Source: Gigaspora margarita
Taxonomy: Eukaryota > Glomeromycota > Glomeromycetes > Diversisporales > Gigasporaceae
NCBI GenBank assembly: GCA_009809945.1
Contig: WTPW01000715.1
Coordinates: 270,973 to 334,972, forward strand
Direction of reading: 5' to 3'
DNA length: 64,000 nucleotides
Part shown: positions 11,971-23,599 of the stretch, one piece after another
How the letters are laid out: every line of letters begins with the position of its first letter
Numbering within the stretch: position 1 is the stretch's first letter
Program-made: the position numbers and the translations under genes
Notes under the pieces: generated by a model
Database searches by the model: none
What the model was told of the DNA's origin: nothing
Seen by the model: the letters and a program-made list of their open reading frames with translations, nothing else

Positions 11971-12154
11971 AAACGGTGCCCCATGCACTTTGTACACCTT
12001 ATATTTATGCCTAGGATAACCTCTTTTGCATTTCTTACAAAAAATGAACCTCTAACAATTTTGTATTAATCTTGACTCCTAACCCTAACCCTAACCTACT
12101 CCAACAGGATTAGTTATTAGTACATTAGAGACACAAAGTGCACGGGGCACTGTT
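11971..12154. mobile_element. MITE with GTGCCCC ends enclosing telomere-like repeats
   Basis: Left end AAACGGTGCCCCATGCACTT and the inverted right end AAGTGCACGGGGCACTGTTT match at all but a few positions over about 23 bp. The interior contains CCTAACCCTAACCCTAACC (about 12078). About 185 bp, no coding capacity, target duplication not evident. Confidence 0.6.
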
Positions 12155-13550
12155 TCGTTTATTTCTACTACTATAAATTTAAATCAATTCCACTTTATCA
12201 TAAATTTACTATTAAAAATTAATTATATTTCGCCTTTTAACATACTATATGATCAGTCGCTCGGTTCTATTACAATCGGTTTATGACAGATCAAATGAAG
12301 CTGATAATGATATAAAATTATGCGATTTGGTGCGATTTCGTTAAATCACATGACTTCCGTGTCTCTGAAGTTGCTATCCTAATGTTTAACTAAAAACTGT
12401 ATTAAGGGTAGAATGTAATGATGTCATTATTATATGGTGCAGAATCACGTGATATTTGACCAATCAAATGATCGAATTTTGATGATCTTCGAGCAAGCAA
12501 AAAAATGTGAGAAGCGAAAACCTTGAAAAATACACACAATCATGGTAAATTTCTTTGTAGTTAAATGCCATTTTGCCCATTAGATGGTATTGGTTTATGC
12601 TAAATTGGGTATAAATCAGGTTTTTAAGGTTAGATTGGGGTTATTGTTTATTGGTGAGAACTACGAAATTGTGATTTATTTAGCAAAATGAATTGTGCCC
12701 TTTTTATTTACTCAAGCATTGTATTTATACATTTTGAATCTATGACAGTTCAAGGCTGCTATATTAAGCCTCGAACCATTTTGGTAGTCCCAGACCAGGA
12801 TCAATGGTTCCAAACCATTGTTTGTGGTCCAGAACTTAGATCCGGGGTCCGAAACCACTATCTATCTTAGTCATATACTAAAAAAAGAATTACATTGTTC
12901 AGGGCAAAATACCCTGACTATGTACGGGCAGAATTACACAAAAGAAAAATAATAATTATAAAAGTTTACAACACCGGATATCTATGGATAAATAGATAAA
13001 CGGATAATGGAATGGAACTCTACTTTTGTTAATTTCATAGTGTTAATGCGTGCATGTTTTAAAATATCAAAAAAAAATAGTACATACATATGAATGTAGC
13101 ATTTTTATCGATTATTGAGCTTTTTGAACTAAACTATAATAATTAATTTTTACCTAATAAGGATTAGGTGGTTATTTATATTTGGTAATGGATTTCCTTT
13201 TAATTGTTATTTATTTGCAACGATTTTATATTTTTTACCAATTAAGGTTAGGTAATTAATTGTCTTATACATATTTAGTAATTAAGATATGCATTATTTT
13301 ATTCATGCAGTTTTAGAAAAATTGGACTTCTTTTAATTGTCACTAGGCCGTTCGAAGTTGATTCTTTGGTTAACATCACTTTTCCAGGACTCTCAGGAGG
13401 GGAAGGGGATAAAATGAAATAAACATATAAAATGAACATATAAAATGAACAAAGATGGGCCAATTTGATTGGTTGTATAAATCGGGTGACTGGCGAGGGT
13501 CATCCAGCGTTTTGATTGGCTGTTTGTTTTCAGAGGGAGGCGGGGGAGTC
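12155..13550. other. Non-coding region, no supported gene
   Basis: Contains CACGTGA motifs, degenerate GGTTCCAAACCATTG-type repeats (12770-12860) and AT-rich sequence. The 60-codon frame at 12688-12870 has no domain. No gene can be supported. Confidence 0.4.
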
Positions 13551-13735
13551 TAGAGTTGGGCAACGAAACAAAACCTATCCGAAACTAGTTTCAGTTTCAG
13601 TATAATCGAAAACTAGTTGCAGATTTTTAAAAAAATCTGAAACCCCCGAAACCCGAAACTCCAAAACTATAATCCGAAACTAATTGAAACTATATTTTAA
13701 AATTTTGAAAATTTATAATATATAATTGAATTTTA
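13551..13735. repeat. End of a TAGAGTTGGG-type element
   Basis: Begins TAGAGTTGGG and runs into degenerate CCGAAAC/GAAACTAGTTTC repeats (13570-13690). The reverse complement of the terminus, with similar AAAACC-rich subterminal sequence, ends at 26977, so the two may be the ends of one element now split by the LINE and other insertions, or two separate fragments. Confidence 0.5.
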
Positions 13736-14053
13736 CTAACTATAACTGGCAGTGATCATCACCGGTATGTAATTAGCCAATAAATTTGCAGAATCAGGTG
13801 TAACATGCAAATAAGTTGTGTAACAAATTAAGATTTTTTTTAAAAAATGCCAATATCTCAAGAATTCATCTATGAAACTACCTTCGACATTCTAGCGAAA
13901 AAAATTCTTTGCTAAATTTTGCATATATCTAACCTCCTGCTAAAATCCTAGGCCTCACTCTAACTCTAAAGTAAATAAAATAAATTTTTTTTTTGTTTTA
14001 TCATTATTGGCTAATTACACACTAGTGATGATTACTGCCGGCTATTTGTAGTT
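13736..14053. mobile_element. MITE of the GTGATCATCAC family, copy 1
   Basis: About 318 bp. Left end contains GGCAGTGATCATCACCGGT and the inverted right end contains ACTAGTGATGATTACTGCC. The interior shares AGGTGTAACATG, TCTATGAAACTACC and TTGCTAAATTTT blocks with the copies at 25314-26066 and 35103-35429. Non-coding. Confidence 0.8.
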
Positions 14054-14338
14054 AAATTCTATATAATTTATATATATATATATATTTTTTTTTTTTAAAC
14101 TTTAGTAACCTAGCACTAGCTTTATTAATTTAATAAAATATACTAAAAATTATTTTAATACACTATAAACTAAATACTTTGGCTATGCTATATAACCCAG
14201 CAAACTTCAAAAGTGCCCAAGTATAGTTACTGCACTGATGTTTGTCTACCAGGGGTCTGTATAAGTTATTGACCTTATACTTTTCTGAGGTTACGACGAG
14301 GCACTCAGTTTTCTTTTTAGTCCAAATTAATCTTTTGA

Positions 14339-15420
14339 CTACCAGCTTGCATATTGCGAGCTTGTGATCTGTATATTAATTGAGTTTTCTACAAAATTGT
14401 TAACTTCCCTAATTTTACGGTTCTTTTCTTTGTAATTTCTGTCTCTATTCTTCGGTGGACTTTGGATTTGTCCTGTTGAACTACTCATGCTTTCCTTTCC
14501 TGCCCCACCTAAAACTTTCTCTTTAAGAGCTTTTCTGATTTCTGTGTTTTCTTCCCATTTGATTACTTTCTCGCATCTTTCTCTCCACACTAGTCGGTAA
14601 AAGCATTCCTGTATACTGAATATGGTAGCGTTTATTATCTCTAATATGTGTTTCCTTCTTGTGAAGACCTGTTTTAATCGATTAAAAATTGATCTGTTGA
14701 AAAGTCCCCTCATATACAAACATCTTGCCTTGATCTTTTCTTTGTGAAAGTTCCAAAGAGCAGCTTTTTGAGATCTTGGATTCTATAGTCTTGCCAAAGT
14801 TTGTCCTCTGCAGTCGTCCAAATTAATTTAACCGTGAAATTTTCAATTTCTTTTCAAGTTTTTCCTAGTTTCTTACAGGTGAAAAGTGATTTAGGTTCTC
14901 CTTTTCCTCATCTTCACACATTATACAGTTCCAGGAACCTATAATTTTGGTTTAGATTCTCTAAAGTTGGGAGCATGCAGAAGAGGCCTTTGGTGTATCT
15001 CACTAATGCACTACTTTATTTACTTATTTTACACCTAACTCCACGCATTTCTTTAAACCTCTCCTAGCATCTGGTCCATAAAAGGTTCAAGTCATCTGGT
15101 TCAATTTCTTTAATATCATTTTTAACTGATGCGAACCAATTTCCTTCAGAGTATCTACGTTTGAGCTGCCATAAAAATTTCTGGGAAGGGTTTTTGATCT
15201 GAGTTCCTTTTCAGAGAAGATTTGATTTCCATCTTGTATTTGAACACTTTGCCCAGATCCATACTTCATCGAGCAGTGCTGCCTCTTTGGCTAATTTGTC
15301 TACATATTCATTCTATTGGTTTTCTTTGTGTGCTTTAACTTTGACTAGTTCTAACTGTATGCTTTTGTGTTGTATTGTTTTGAAAATTATATCTTAGATC
15401 GAATGGTTTTTCATTTTAAG
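14339..15420 (-). pseudogene. LINE ORF2 C-terminal region, decayed
   Basis: Several reverse-strand frames (15269-15087, 14719-14339) continue the polypeptide downstream of the RNase H domain. They encode basic, partly Cys-containing sequence (a CIMC-like motif near 14925) ending in a tail rich in Lys, Arg, Ser and Pro. Stops and shifts separate them. Assignment rests on position and orientation within the LINE. Confidence 0.5.
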
Positions 15421-15426
15421 CATCTG

Positions 15427-16188
15427 TCACAATGAACTTTGCTCTAACACTTTCCTAATACCATTAATGGCAGTGGCACTGTCTGTGTTAATTTGCACAT
15501 GAGCGTCCCTTCTCGTTACCAAAAGTGCACAAAGAATCACAACCAACTTGGGCCTCATTGAAGATGGCCAGTCAACTACTCTAACTTTCCCTTCCATAAT
15601 AACTGAATTATTACTCTCATCTATTAGAACCCAGGCAGCTCCCATCTTATCTGTTCTGCCTTCTGTTATTTGTGACCATGAACCATCTGTGAAAATTTTA
15701 TAATCCCTCCTATTTTCTCTTATATTTTTAGCTACTATACTAGATAACATATCCTTAGTTTCTTTTTCCAAGTTTAGACCATTTATTAATTCTATTTCCA
15801 TTTCAGCTATCTCTATCAAGTCTATTAATTTGTGTTCCGAGAGCGACTCAACACATTTTTTTCTCAATAGTAAGTCTAGTGCACACAGCAGGGTCCAGTT
15901 CTCTTTGTTTTTTGTCACGTTATATATGCATCCTTTTACACTATCTACCTTAATTTTAGTTATGCAATTATTTTTCTTTCCTCTCTGATTGAGTACACAA
16001 TGCTTACACCTTACTGTGAAGTACTTACCATTATTTACTTTTCTTTCTACCCAGTGCTCCACTGATAGTATTCTCTCTTTTTTTTTCTCAATTCTTTCTA
16101 GCATCCAGGATTTACTCCTTTGGTCTTCAAAGATTATCCAATCCTTGTTTCGTTTATCTTTTTTGTACTTGAATAAAGGTGGATGCAC
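15427..16188 (-). pseudogene. LINE RNase H domain
   Basis: An open frame of 253 codons. The last 90 residues are an RNase H: FTDGS (first catalytic Asp), a helix region and NTDSATAING (third catalytic Asp). The position where the second acidic residue (Glu) is expected reads RPKLVVI, with Lys in place of Glu, consistent with a G-to-A change, so the enzyme would be inactive. The N-terminal 150 residues contain a Cys/His-bearing stretch (CKHCVLNQRGKKNNC) typical of the linker between RT and RNase H. It would have removed RNA from the RNA:DNA hybrid. Confidence 0.75.
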
Positions 16189-16689
16189 TGTTTGTTGAAT
16201 CTTTTTGTCTAACCAGAATTAATCTTCGATAATCTTGAAGCATTATTTAATAATGTCTGTCTTTTAATTTCAGCAAACCACTTGGCTTTCTTCTCCTTTG
16301 CACTTTCTGACCATGCTTTTTTAAGTTGTTACTACATAATTAGTTCGCTATTGTTATTATTCAGCAATTGGTCCAAATAGAAAATTTCTAAATTCTTTCA
16401 GTAATTGTAACTTTTAGCTGATGCCTGCTGGTCCAGAATCTCTTGTATAGAATCCGTCCAAAAACCTTACTATCACATACTGTACTTAATTTGAATATAA
16501 TATTTATATCTTTACCTTTTTTTATAATATTGCAGGCTAAGTTTCCTCTCTAGACTTTGTCATGATTGTCTAGAGGATCAGTTACTCTAATATCTCTTGT
16601 AAGGCCTGCATACATTGAACTATTTTGGATGCTTAATTCAGTTAGCTCCTCAACCAAACCTGCACTATTGAGCCTTTTGAACAAATTTG

Positions 16690-18375
16690 TCACCTGCTTT
16701 GCAAAAAGAGCGCATGTAAAGTCTTGCAATTGAAAGTACCACCATGTATAAGCAACCCATTTGGTGCTGTTTGTGCGATCCCCAACTTCATTTTAAATAA
16801 TCTTAGAATTGGCTGATACAAATCTTCTAACTCCTTTTCTGAAAAATTTATGGCCTGGAGTATGTACTCTAATTTTGGGATCAGCACCTAATTGTTTATA
16901 TAAACTAGCTAACTAATCTTTATTTTCTTTTTTTTCAATGTATGCGCAAAAAAACCCATTAGTTTCCTAATCCTCTTTTTAATAATTGGAAGTTCTTTTT
17001 TTGGGTGCAGATAAACTCCCAGGAATTTAAGTTCAGACATATTCTCTTCTGCCTTTACTATGGCATCGCCAAACTTGACATTTCTATCCTCCTTAGTCTT
17101 TAGCGAATTTAAAACTGCTAACTTTGACTTCTTTCCATTAATTTCAATATCATTTATTCTAAAAAACTGGTTTGCTATCTCAATTATTTTTTCCATTTCA
17201 TTTTTGGACTATGCAATTCACATTGTGTTATCCACATATGCCAGACTGATACTCTAATGTCCTTTTCTTCATCTATATCAGACCACATAAATTTTGTGAC
17301 TTTTGCTACATATTCTACTGAGAGATCATTTTGAATTTGCCAGAGCAGAGGGTCATAGAATATCCTCCATATGAGTGGTGACAAAACTTCGCCTTGTTCT
17401 ATTCTGTCTACTGCTACGAAGTCCTTTGTTAGACCAAAGTGCATTATCACCTTCACTTTTCTGTTTCTGAAAATTTTATAATGAATCTAATAATGGTTAA
17501 TGGGACTTTGATCCTCGCCAAAGATAACTTTAACATAATCAAGCTGACCAAATCAAATGCTTTTTTCATATCCTGGAAGTGCAGCCAAAGCTCTTGCTTT
17601 CTACTTGCTGCCTCCTCTATTATCATGTTCAATAAATGAACTAGCTCTTCCGTTGAGTTTTCTGGGAGATCTGCGAAGTTCATACCCTATAAAATGTCCT
17701 TTTTCTTAAGAATTTTTCCCAATCTCCTGTTCAGAACTCTAGTTACACACTTTCTGAAAGTTTCCAAAAGCGCAATCAGTCTGGTTTTACTTAGGTCATA
17801 ATCCCATGACTCGCCTTTGGAAATAGCGTAGATTTGGGATGTTTTCCATTTGTCTGGTACTGTGCCACTTCTTAAACACAGCTCTGCTAGATTTTTAAAA
17901 ATTACTTGTACTTTGTAATTTGCTTGCCTAATCAATGTATACACTATACTCAACACACCTGGCACTGTATTGTTCTTCATTTCACTTAGCGTTAACTGCT
18001 AGTTACTAATGCTTAATGGTTCTGTAAGATCCTTATAATAACTTTCTTTTATTTGCTCAATTGGTTGGTATACCCTTCACCACTCCTTATTCATCTGACT
18101 TAACTTTGGTGATCTGCTCCTGTACTGGTTTTGAAAAAAATAGCGGTTTCTCTCAAAATCTCTTCTTCTTCTATGATTAGTTTTTCCTCACTATTCTCTG
18201 TACAGAGCAGTCTATCTATGCATACTTTGCTACATGTCCTGTCAAGTATACTATTTAGCATTATTTTTTGTTCCTTATCTATTCTTTCATTTCTTTTTCG
18301 TATAAACTCTCTGATCTCCTTATTTGTGATTTTACAATTTTCTTCTACTATCTTGTTTTTAGTACTTTTCACCAA
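16690..18375 (-). pseudogene. LINE reverse transcriptase domain, multiple disruptions
   Basis: Pieces in successive frames give the RT motifs in the right order. TVPDKWKTSQIYAISKGES is the entry motif. The catalytic Asp block is QDMKKAFDLVS. EQGEVLSPLIWRIFYDPLL is the motif B region, and YVDN (near 17230) is the second catalytic Asp pair. The thumb follows as INGKKSKLAVLNS. At least six stops or frame changes break it. Directly after YVDNTM a TGA and a TAG occupy positions where Trp codons are plausible. The activity, target-primed reverse transcription, must be lost in this copy. Confidence 0.8.
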
Positions 18376-18839
18376 GTTAGCACTTCATCAATCCAATTTT
18401 CCACTATATTAATTTGGACTAGACTAATCTGAGTTTTCACTAACTGATTTATTCGATTAATCAATTTGTTCTATTTCCTCCAATCTGTTACTGATCTGCT
18501 GTTTCGATTTTTTCTGATTGTGCTAATTAAGATACTGAGTAATTTGATTGCCTTCAAGTTTCTACATTTTTTTAGTCTTAGGTTCTGCTTTTCTAATTCG
18601 TTTTTAATGACTTTAGTAGGCAATACCTTTTTTCCTACTTTGATTATTGCATTTTCTATTATTTCCTATATCTGATTTAGCTCCTCCATTTTACTATACT
18701 GCAAAATTACCTCTTCACTCATTTCTTCCTCACACAGTTCTTTTGGAATCCTTGCTTTAAGGTTACTCCATAGAAGATTCTGATAATCCTCCCAGTTCTC
18801 TTTGGATGCTTGGTCTAGGCATCATTTAGTTCTATTTGC

Positions 18840-19966
18840 TTTTTTGTCTACTTTCGAGGACTGTCCGAATGTACTTGTTGTCGAGTTAGATTCTTTTTGC
18901 TTTCTAAGAACTACCAGGGCTAAATTATAATCACTTCCTGTGATAGAGTCCATTTTTTCTATACTTGCTGCGATGCACATTCTTCTTAATTTCATATCTA
19001 GCCATATTTGGTCTATTTTGGTAAAAGTGTGACCATTGTTCCACGTATATTCTTTTTTCCCCGGGTTTAACTCTCTATAAATATCTTTAAAGTCCCTTTC
19101 TTTGTGCTAGTAGAAGAGCTCAAAGTTCTTTGTCAGTTTGGCGCTAGGCCATCTATCTATAACTGGATCTACTATGTGGTTAAGGTCTCCTATTACTATA
19201 ATATGAAAAGTGTTGCTGTGTTTTTTAATCCTATCCTGAATTGTATTAATAATAGTTTTAACTGCATCTTTTTTGACTTGGGGATATATGTATTTATGAT
19301 CATTAAACTGCATTTTTTGAAGTATAAATATACCACTAGCAAGTGCTCATTAATACATTCAATTTTGCCAACATGTTTTTCTATAGTCGATCTTATTAGA
19401 AAGCCCATTTCTAAACCTTTGTTCTTCTTTTCTGCTGATCCAGACCAAAAACCTTTATAAGTTGACATGTTTTTAAATATACCTCTGGCTTCCTATTTGC
19501 TAATGTTTATTTCTGAGATTCCAATTATGTCCACTTTCTCCACCGAAGCCCAATTTGCTAAAATTTCTATTTATGTTTATGCATTTTTAATCCATTAATA
19601 TTATGTGTTGCAACCAGTGTTTAAAATTCAATTTTATTTTAATATGCAGAAAAACTTAGCAATTCTTGTAAACATAATAAACAAATCAAAAAATTATTCG
19701 CAACATGCGCAACTTATAATAAAATCTGCAAATTCCTAAAAATTTTTGCTTGCGGAATTAACTTTCAATCTGCGTTCTGCAGATTCTGCATATAGATTTT
19801 AAACACTGGTTGCAACTCTTAAAAACCCTTCTTTCCTATTATCTAAACTTAAGTCCCTTGTTTTTCCTCTATACTCCACATTTATCCCTTTTTCCAAATT
19901 TTGCTCTATGGACCTGGCACCTTTTTGGGCTGTAGCTCCTTTTTTCTGGAAACTGGCCCTTCTATA
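18840..19966 (-). pseudogene. LINE endonuclease (EEP family) domain
   Basis: Reverse-strand frames encode an exonuclease-endonuclease-phosphatase fold: NINGLK at the start (near 19595), ISEINIS with the catalytic Glu, NTYIP, then VIGDLNH (equivalent of GDFN) and DRWPS. This is the nicking endonuclease of LINE ORF2. Frameshifts lie near 19200-19310 and 19500, and a 194-bp hAT insertion splits it from the linker upstream. Confidence 0.75.
19615..19808. mobile_element. hAT-type MITE, 194 bp, perfect 8-bp duplication
   Basis: Terminal inverted repeats CAGTGTTTAAAAT and ATTTTAAACACTG, flanked by the direct repeat GTTGCAAC (19607-19614 and 19809-19816). An 8-bp duplication and CAGTG ends are diagnostic for hAT transposons. 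Non-coding, inserted in the LINE upstream of its endonuclease. Confidence 0.88.
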
Positions 19967-21189
19967 ATTGCAACCAGTGTTGGAAATCTTATGTTCTCAT
20001 GTTCTCATGAGAACATCACTTTTAATTTGAAAACATTTACAAAATTTAAGATGTTCTCTATTAAATTTTTTTTGAGAACATTAAGTTTAAAAATATGTTC
20101 TCTATGTAAATATATAAGTAATAAAAAATTATTGCTATTAATATAGTAGTTTAAATAATTAAGTTATTTAATTGTTATTGTTGAAATAGANAACAATTTA
20201 GTGTTTTTGAATTANAGAAAGATTTTGGATAATATAATTTATTGGTTTATCTATTCCCAGTTTTGGTGCAATATAGTTGTATAGNTATTTTATTATTAGT
20301 ACTNGACAGCAAAATGCAACCACTTTTTATTAATAATAACTTTAAATCATTATAACTTTTTTAAAAACAAGTTAAATCAAAAAGCNTATGACAAATTGAT
20401 AGATTTTTTGTTAAACTACATTTCTGTCAAAGGATTTTTTATTACTTTTGTTTTAAAGAAGTTAATAAAAGTTAAAGTTTGTAATAATTTTAAAAATTGG
20501 CATTTAATACAGTACAGAATAGCATAAGACATCAGTTTGCTAATATCTATTTAAATTTTAAAAATTTTAAAAATTCCTTTTTCAAATTTCTTGTTTATTG
20601 TTTAAGCAACAAATCTGAAAGATAGATTTTTAAAATTTTTGATTTTGAAAAAGTAGTTACATTTAAAGTATGTGGTTTGTAAAAATTTGGCATGTATTTA
20701 TTATTTTATGAATTGTGATTGGTCAAAAATTTTTTCTTATGTTATTTTTACATAAAATTTTTTTAAAAATTTGGACACTCAGAAAAAGTGGATATCTTAT
20801 ACTGTTCTGTACTAGATAAAAAAATAGATATATATATTATAATTAACCAATTAGAATCAACTGTATCAAAATTAGCCAATCTGGATTGATTATATAAGAA
20901 TTAACAATTTGTGCTCTATATAAATAGAGTAGATGTCTTATACTATCCAATACTATACAAACTTTGATATATAAATAATATTATCATATAAATTACCAAT
21001 TATATCAATATAAGCTTTCAGAGAGCTAAACTCACAATCATAACAGCATAAATATTTACAAGAAAATTACTTAGCAAATCTTTAGTTATTATAATTTTAA
21101 ATTTTATTGCCATATCTTAAAATTTATAGTAAAAATCTTTTGAATCTATAAATCTATTAAATTCAATTATATTTACTACAGTGTTTGTA

Positions 21190-22040
21190 GATGCCACTAG
21201 CACCCTTTATGATACAAAGTGCCCATAATAAATAAAACATAATTTTTTAAAATTCTGCTACAGAACTTACTATTTCATAATGATAAAGAATTATTTTATA
21301 TTAGAATTGTGTAATTTCTATTGTGAATTACTATAAAAAAAAATTCTGTTACAAACCTACTTGACAGATATTACATTGGTTTATATTATAAATTACTGTT
21401 AAAATTCTCATATAAAACTTGTGTGCTATTCTAATAATCACAATACAGTGTTAGGGTTTAATTAGTTTGCATTAGAATTATTATAGGTTCTATTATGTAT
21501 TACTGTTATGAACCTTACTATTCTGGCAATACACAGTATGTGACTCACTAATGCATTAATGTTATCTGCATCTCAGTTAATCTAATTTCAAAGATACTAA
21601 GTGCTCATAACATATGAAACTCAATTTTTTAAATTCGCTACAGAACTCACTATTCCAGTAATGATGAAAAGGTGGATTATTTTGTATTAGAATCACTATA
21701 ATTTCTATTGTGAATTACTATAAAAAATTCTGTTACAAACTAATTAGACAGATAATACATTTCAAAGTTGAGTTTGATCAAATTATTGTGGTTTCTATTA
21801 TAAATTATTGTTAAAAATTCTCATACAAAACTTGTGTACTATTTTAATAATCACAATATGGGTTAGAAATAAATTAGTTTGCATTGGAATTATTATGGTT
21901 TCTGTCATAATATTGTTATAAACCTTACTATTTGGTGATACACAGTATGTGACTCACTAATGCATATTATTAACATTATCCACATCTCAGTTAATCCAAT
22001 TTCAAAGATACAAAATGCACATAATGAATGAAACTTAATT
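21190..22040. repeat. Satellite-like repeats inside the hAT element
   Basis: At least two units of roughly 400 bp. Shared blocks include TATTGTGAATTACTATAAAAA (one base past the block core), ATACACAGTATGTGACTCAC (21529 and 21942) and CATCTCAGTTAATC (21572 and 21985). The same sequence family, with blocks such as AAATTCTGTTACAGAACTT, reappears at 60230-60840. Confidence 0.7.
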
Positions 22041-22509
22041 CTTTAAAAGAAAAGCAAATTGATTGACAACTGATTTATTAAAAATATTCAACTGACTTTG
22101 CCATATCCAAAAAAAAACTGTAATTAAAATGTGGGAAAATTCATCAGTTATAATGATATATTAAATCTGCTGATTATTTGCATAATTACTATGTAACAAA
22201 TTTGCTATTTATTCATAATTGATCTATTACTATAAATTACACATACCCTTAAAAGCTAAAATTCATTTAAACACTTATACTTACCAAGCAAGCAATTAAA
22301 CATGATACTATATGTCATAATGAGTGTATTTGATATAATCAATATTGTGAATTTCTCATGGCATGTTATCATGTTTATTTATGCATCTAATTTTCACACA
22401 TGCAAAATGATTAGTAAAAATGTACAGGACACTTGTAATAAGATGATAATTTTATTATAAGGAGATTTTTATTCATTCATTTAAATATTTAAGAAACTAT
22501 AATGGCTTA

Positions 22510-23103
22510 TGGGCCAGTACAGAAAGATTTGTATTTCAAAAAATTTCATAATTTTGACACTAAGGAAAAATTTAGTCTTGATTAATTATTAAAAATTTTT
22601 TAGTATCAAATAAAATAGATATTTTTATTGTTTTAACATTGTTTTATTTTAATAAATAAGCTGTACAATTTACTGTTTTGAAAAAAATACAACATTTTTT
22701 TTTTAAAAAAAAATATTTTAAATAATTTCACAACCAATATGCAGTTCTATGAGCTTGTACTTCGCAAGTGCATTAATGTGCATATGATAAAGATATAGTT
22801 AAAATTTGAGCAAAATTGGATCACTGGTTGTGAAGAAATTAAGCTTTAAAGTGAGGTAATTTGATTTTTTTATATATACCATATGTATAAATTACTATAG
22901 TAAATTACATAGTAAAAAAAAAAGAAAAAAAGTTACTATTAATAAATTTTTTTATTTTATCAATAAAATAATCAAAAGTTTTTTTATTTTTATCAATCCG
23001 GTAACCTAATAAGTATATTAAATTAAAAAAATTAAAAATTAATTTGTACAAAAAATATTTTAATCAGAGCTATTTGAGGTACAAATCTTTTTGCACTGGC
23101 CCA
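22510..23103. mobile_element. Tc1/mariner-type MITE, copy 2
   Basis: 594 bp with ends TGGGCCAGTACAGAAAGATT and AATCTTTTTGCACTGGCCCA, flanked by TA on each side, nested inside the 3.6-kb hAT element. Its interior matches the copy at 34340-34955 nearly base for base over long stretches, so these two are younger or more closely related than copy 1 (1331-1941). Confidence 0.88.
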
Positions 23104-23384
23104 TATCTAAAAACTAAATATACAAACTGGATTAAACTAATACCATTTACAACATTATATAAAAGCCTAAAATATTAAATTGTTTTTTTTTTTAAAAAAA
23201 TATATGAATTATTGGTTTATTTTTATAAATAACTTAGCTTTGTTTATATATATTAGTTAAATAAATTATATTCTTTATTATTTTATCATTAATAATTTTT
23301 AAATATGGTATATTAATTAAAAATAAAAATTAAAAAATAAATAAAAGAAGTCTAAAAGTATAAGCGTAAAAGAGAGAATAAGAG

Positions 23385-23490
23385 AAAAAAAATAATTGCA
23401 AAAAGAGAAAGTGAGAATAAAAAGAGAGAAAGAGAGAGAAAGAAAAGAAAAGGAGAGAAAGAGAGAAAGAATAAGAAAGAAAATTTTTTA
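23385..23490. repeat. GA-rich purine tract
   Basis: About 100 bp of GAGAGAAA/AGAAAAG-type purine sequence close to the right end of the hAT element. Low-complexity tract with no further assignment. Confidence 0.6.
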
Positions 23491-23599
23491 TTTGAGAACA
23501 TAAAAAAATTTATGAGAACATTAAATAAATAAGTATGTTCTCATGAGAACATAAATTTCAAAACAGATTTCCGACACTGATTGCAACTGGTGCACCCAT

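Larger units (their letters stand above)
19975..23579. mobile_element. hAT-type element, 3.6 kb, non-coding
   Basis: Ends CAGTGTTGGAAATC and its inverted form GATTTCCGACACTG, flanked by the perfect 8-bp direct repeat ATTGCAAC (19967-19974 and 23580-23587). Subterminal ATGTTCTCATGAGAACAT palindromes occur at both ends. Despite its length no transposase frame is present. The interior is AT-rich with single-base Ns (20191, 20215, 20285, 20304, 20386), satellite-like repeats (21190-22040), a nested TA-type MITE (22510-23103) and a GA-rich tract (23385-23490). Confidence 0.85.

Noticed and set aside
12536..12690. Possible 5' exon (ATG directly followed by a GT intron start)
   Set aside because: The ATGGTAAAT context after a purine-rich leader looks gene-like, but no downstream exon with coding potential could be found.
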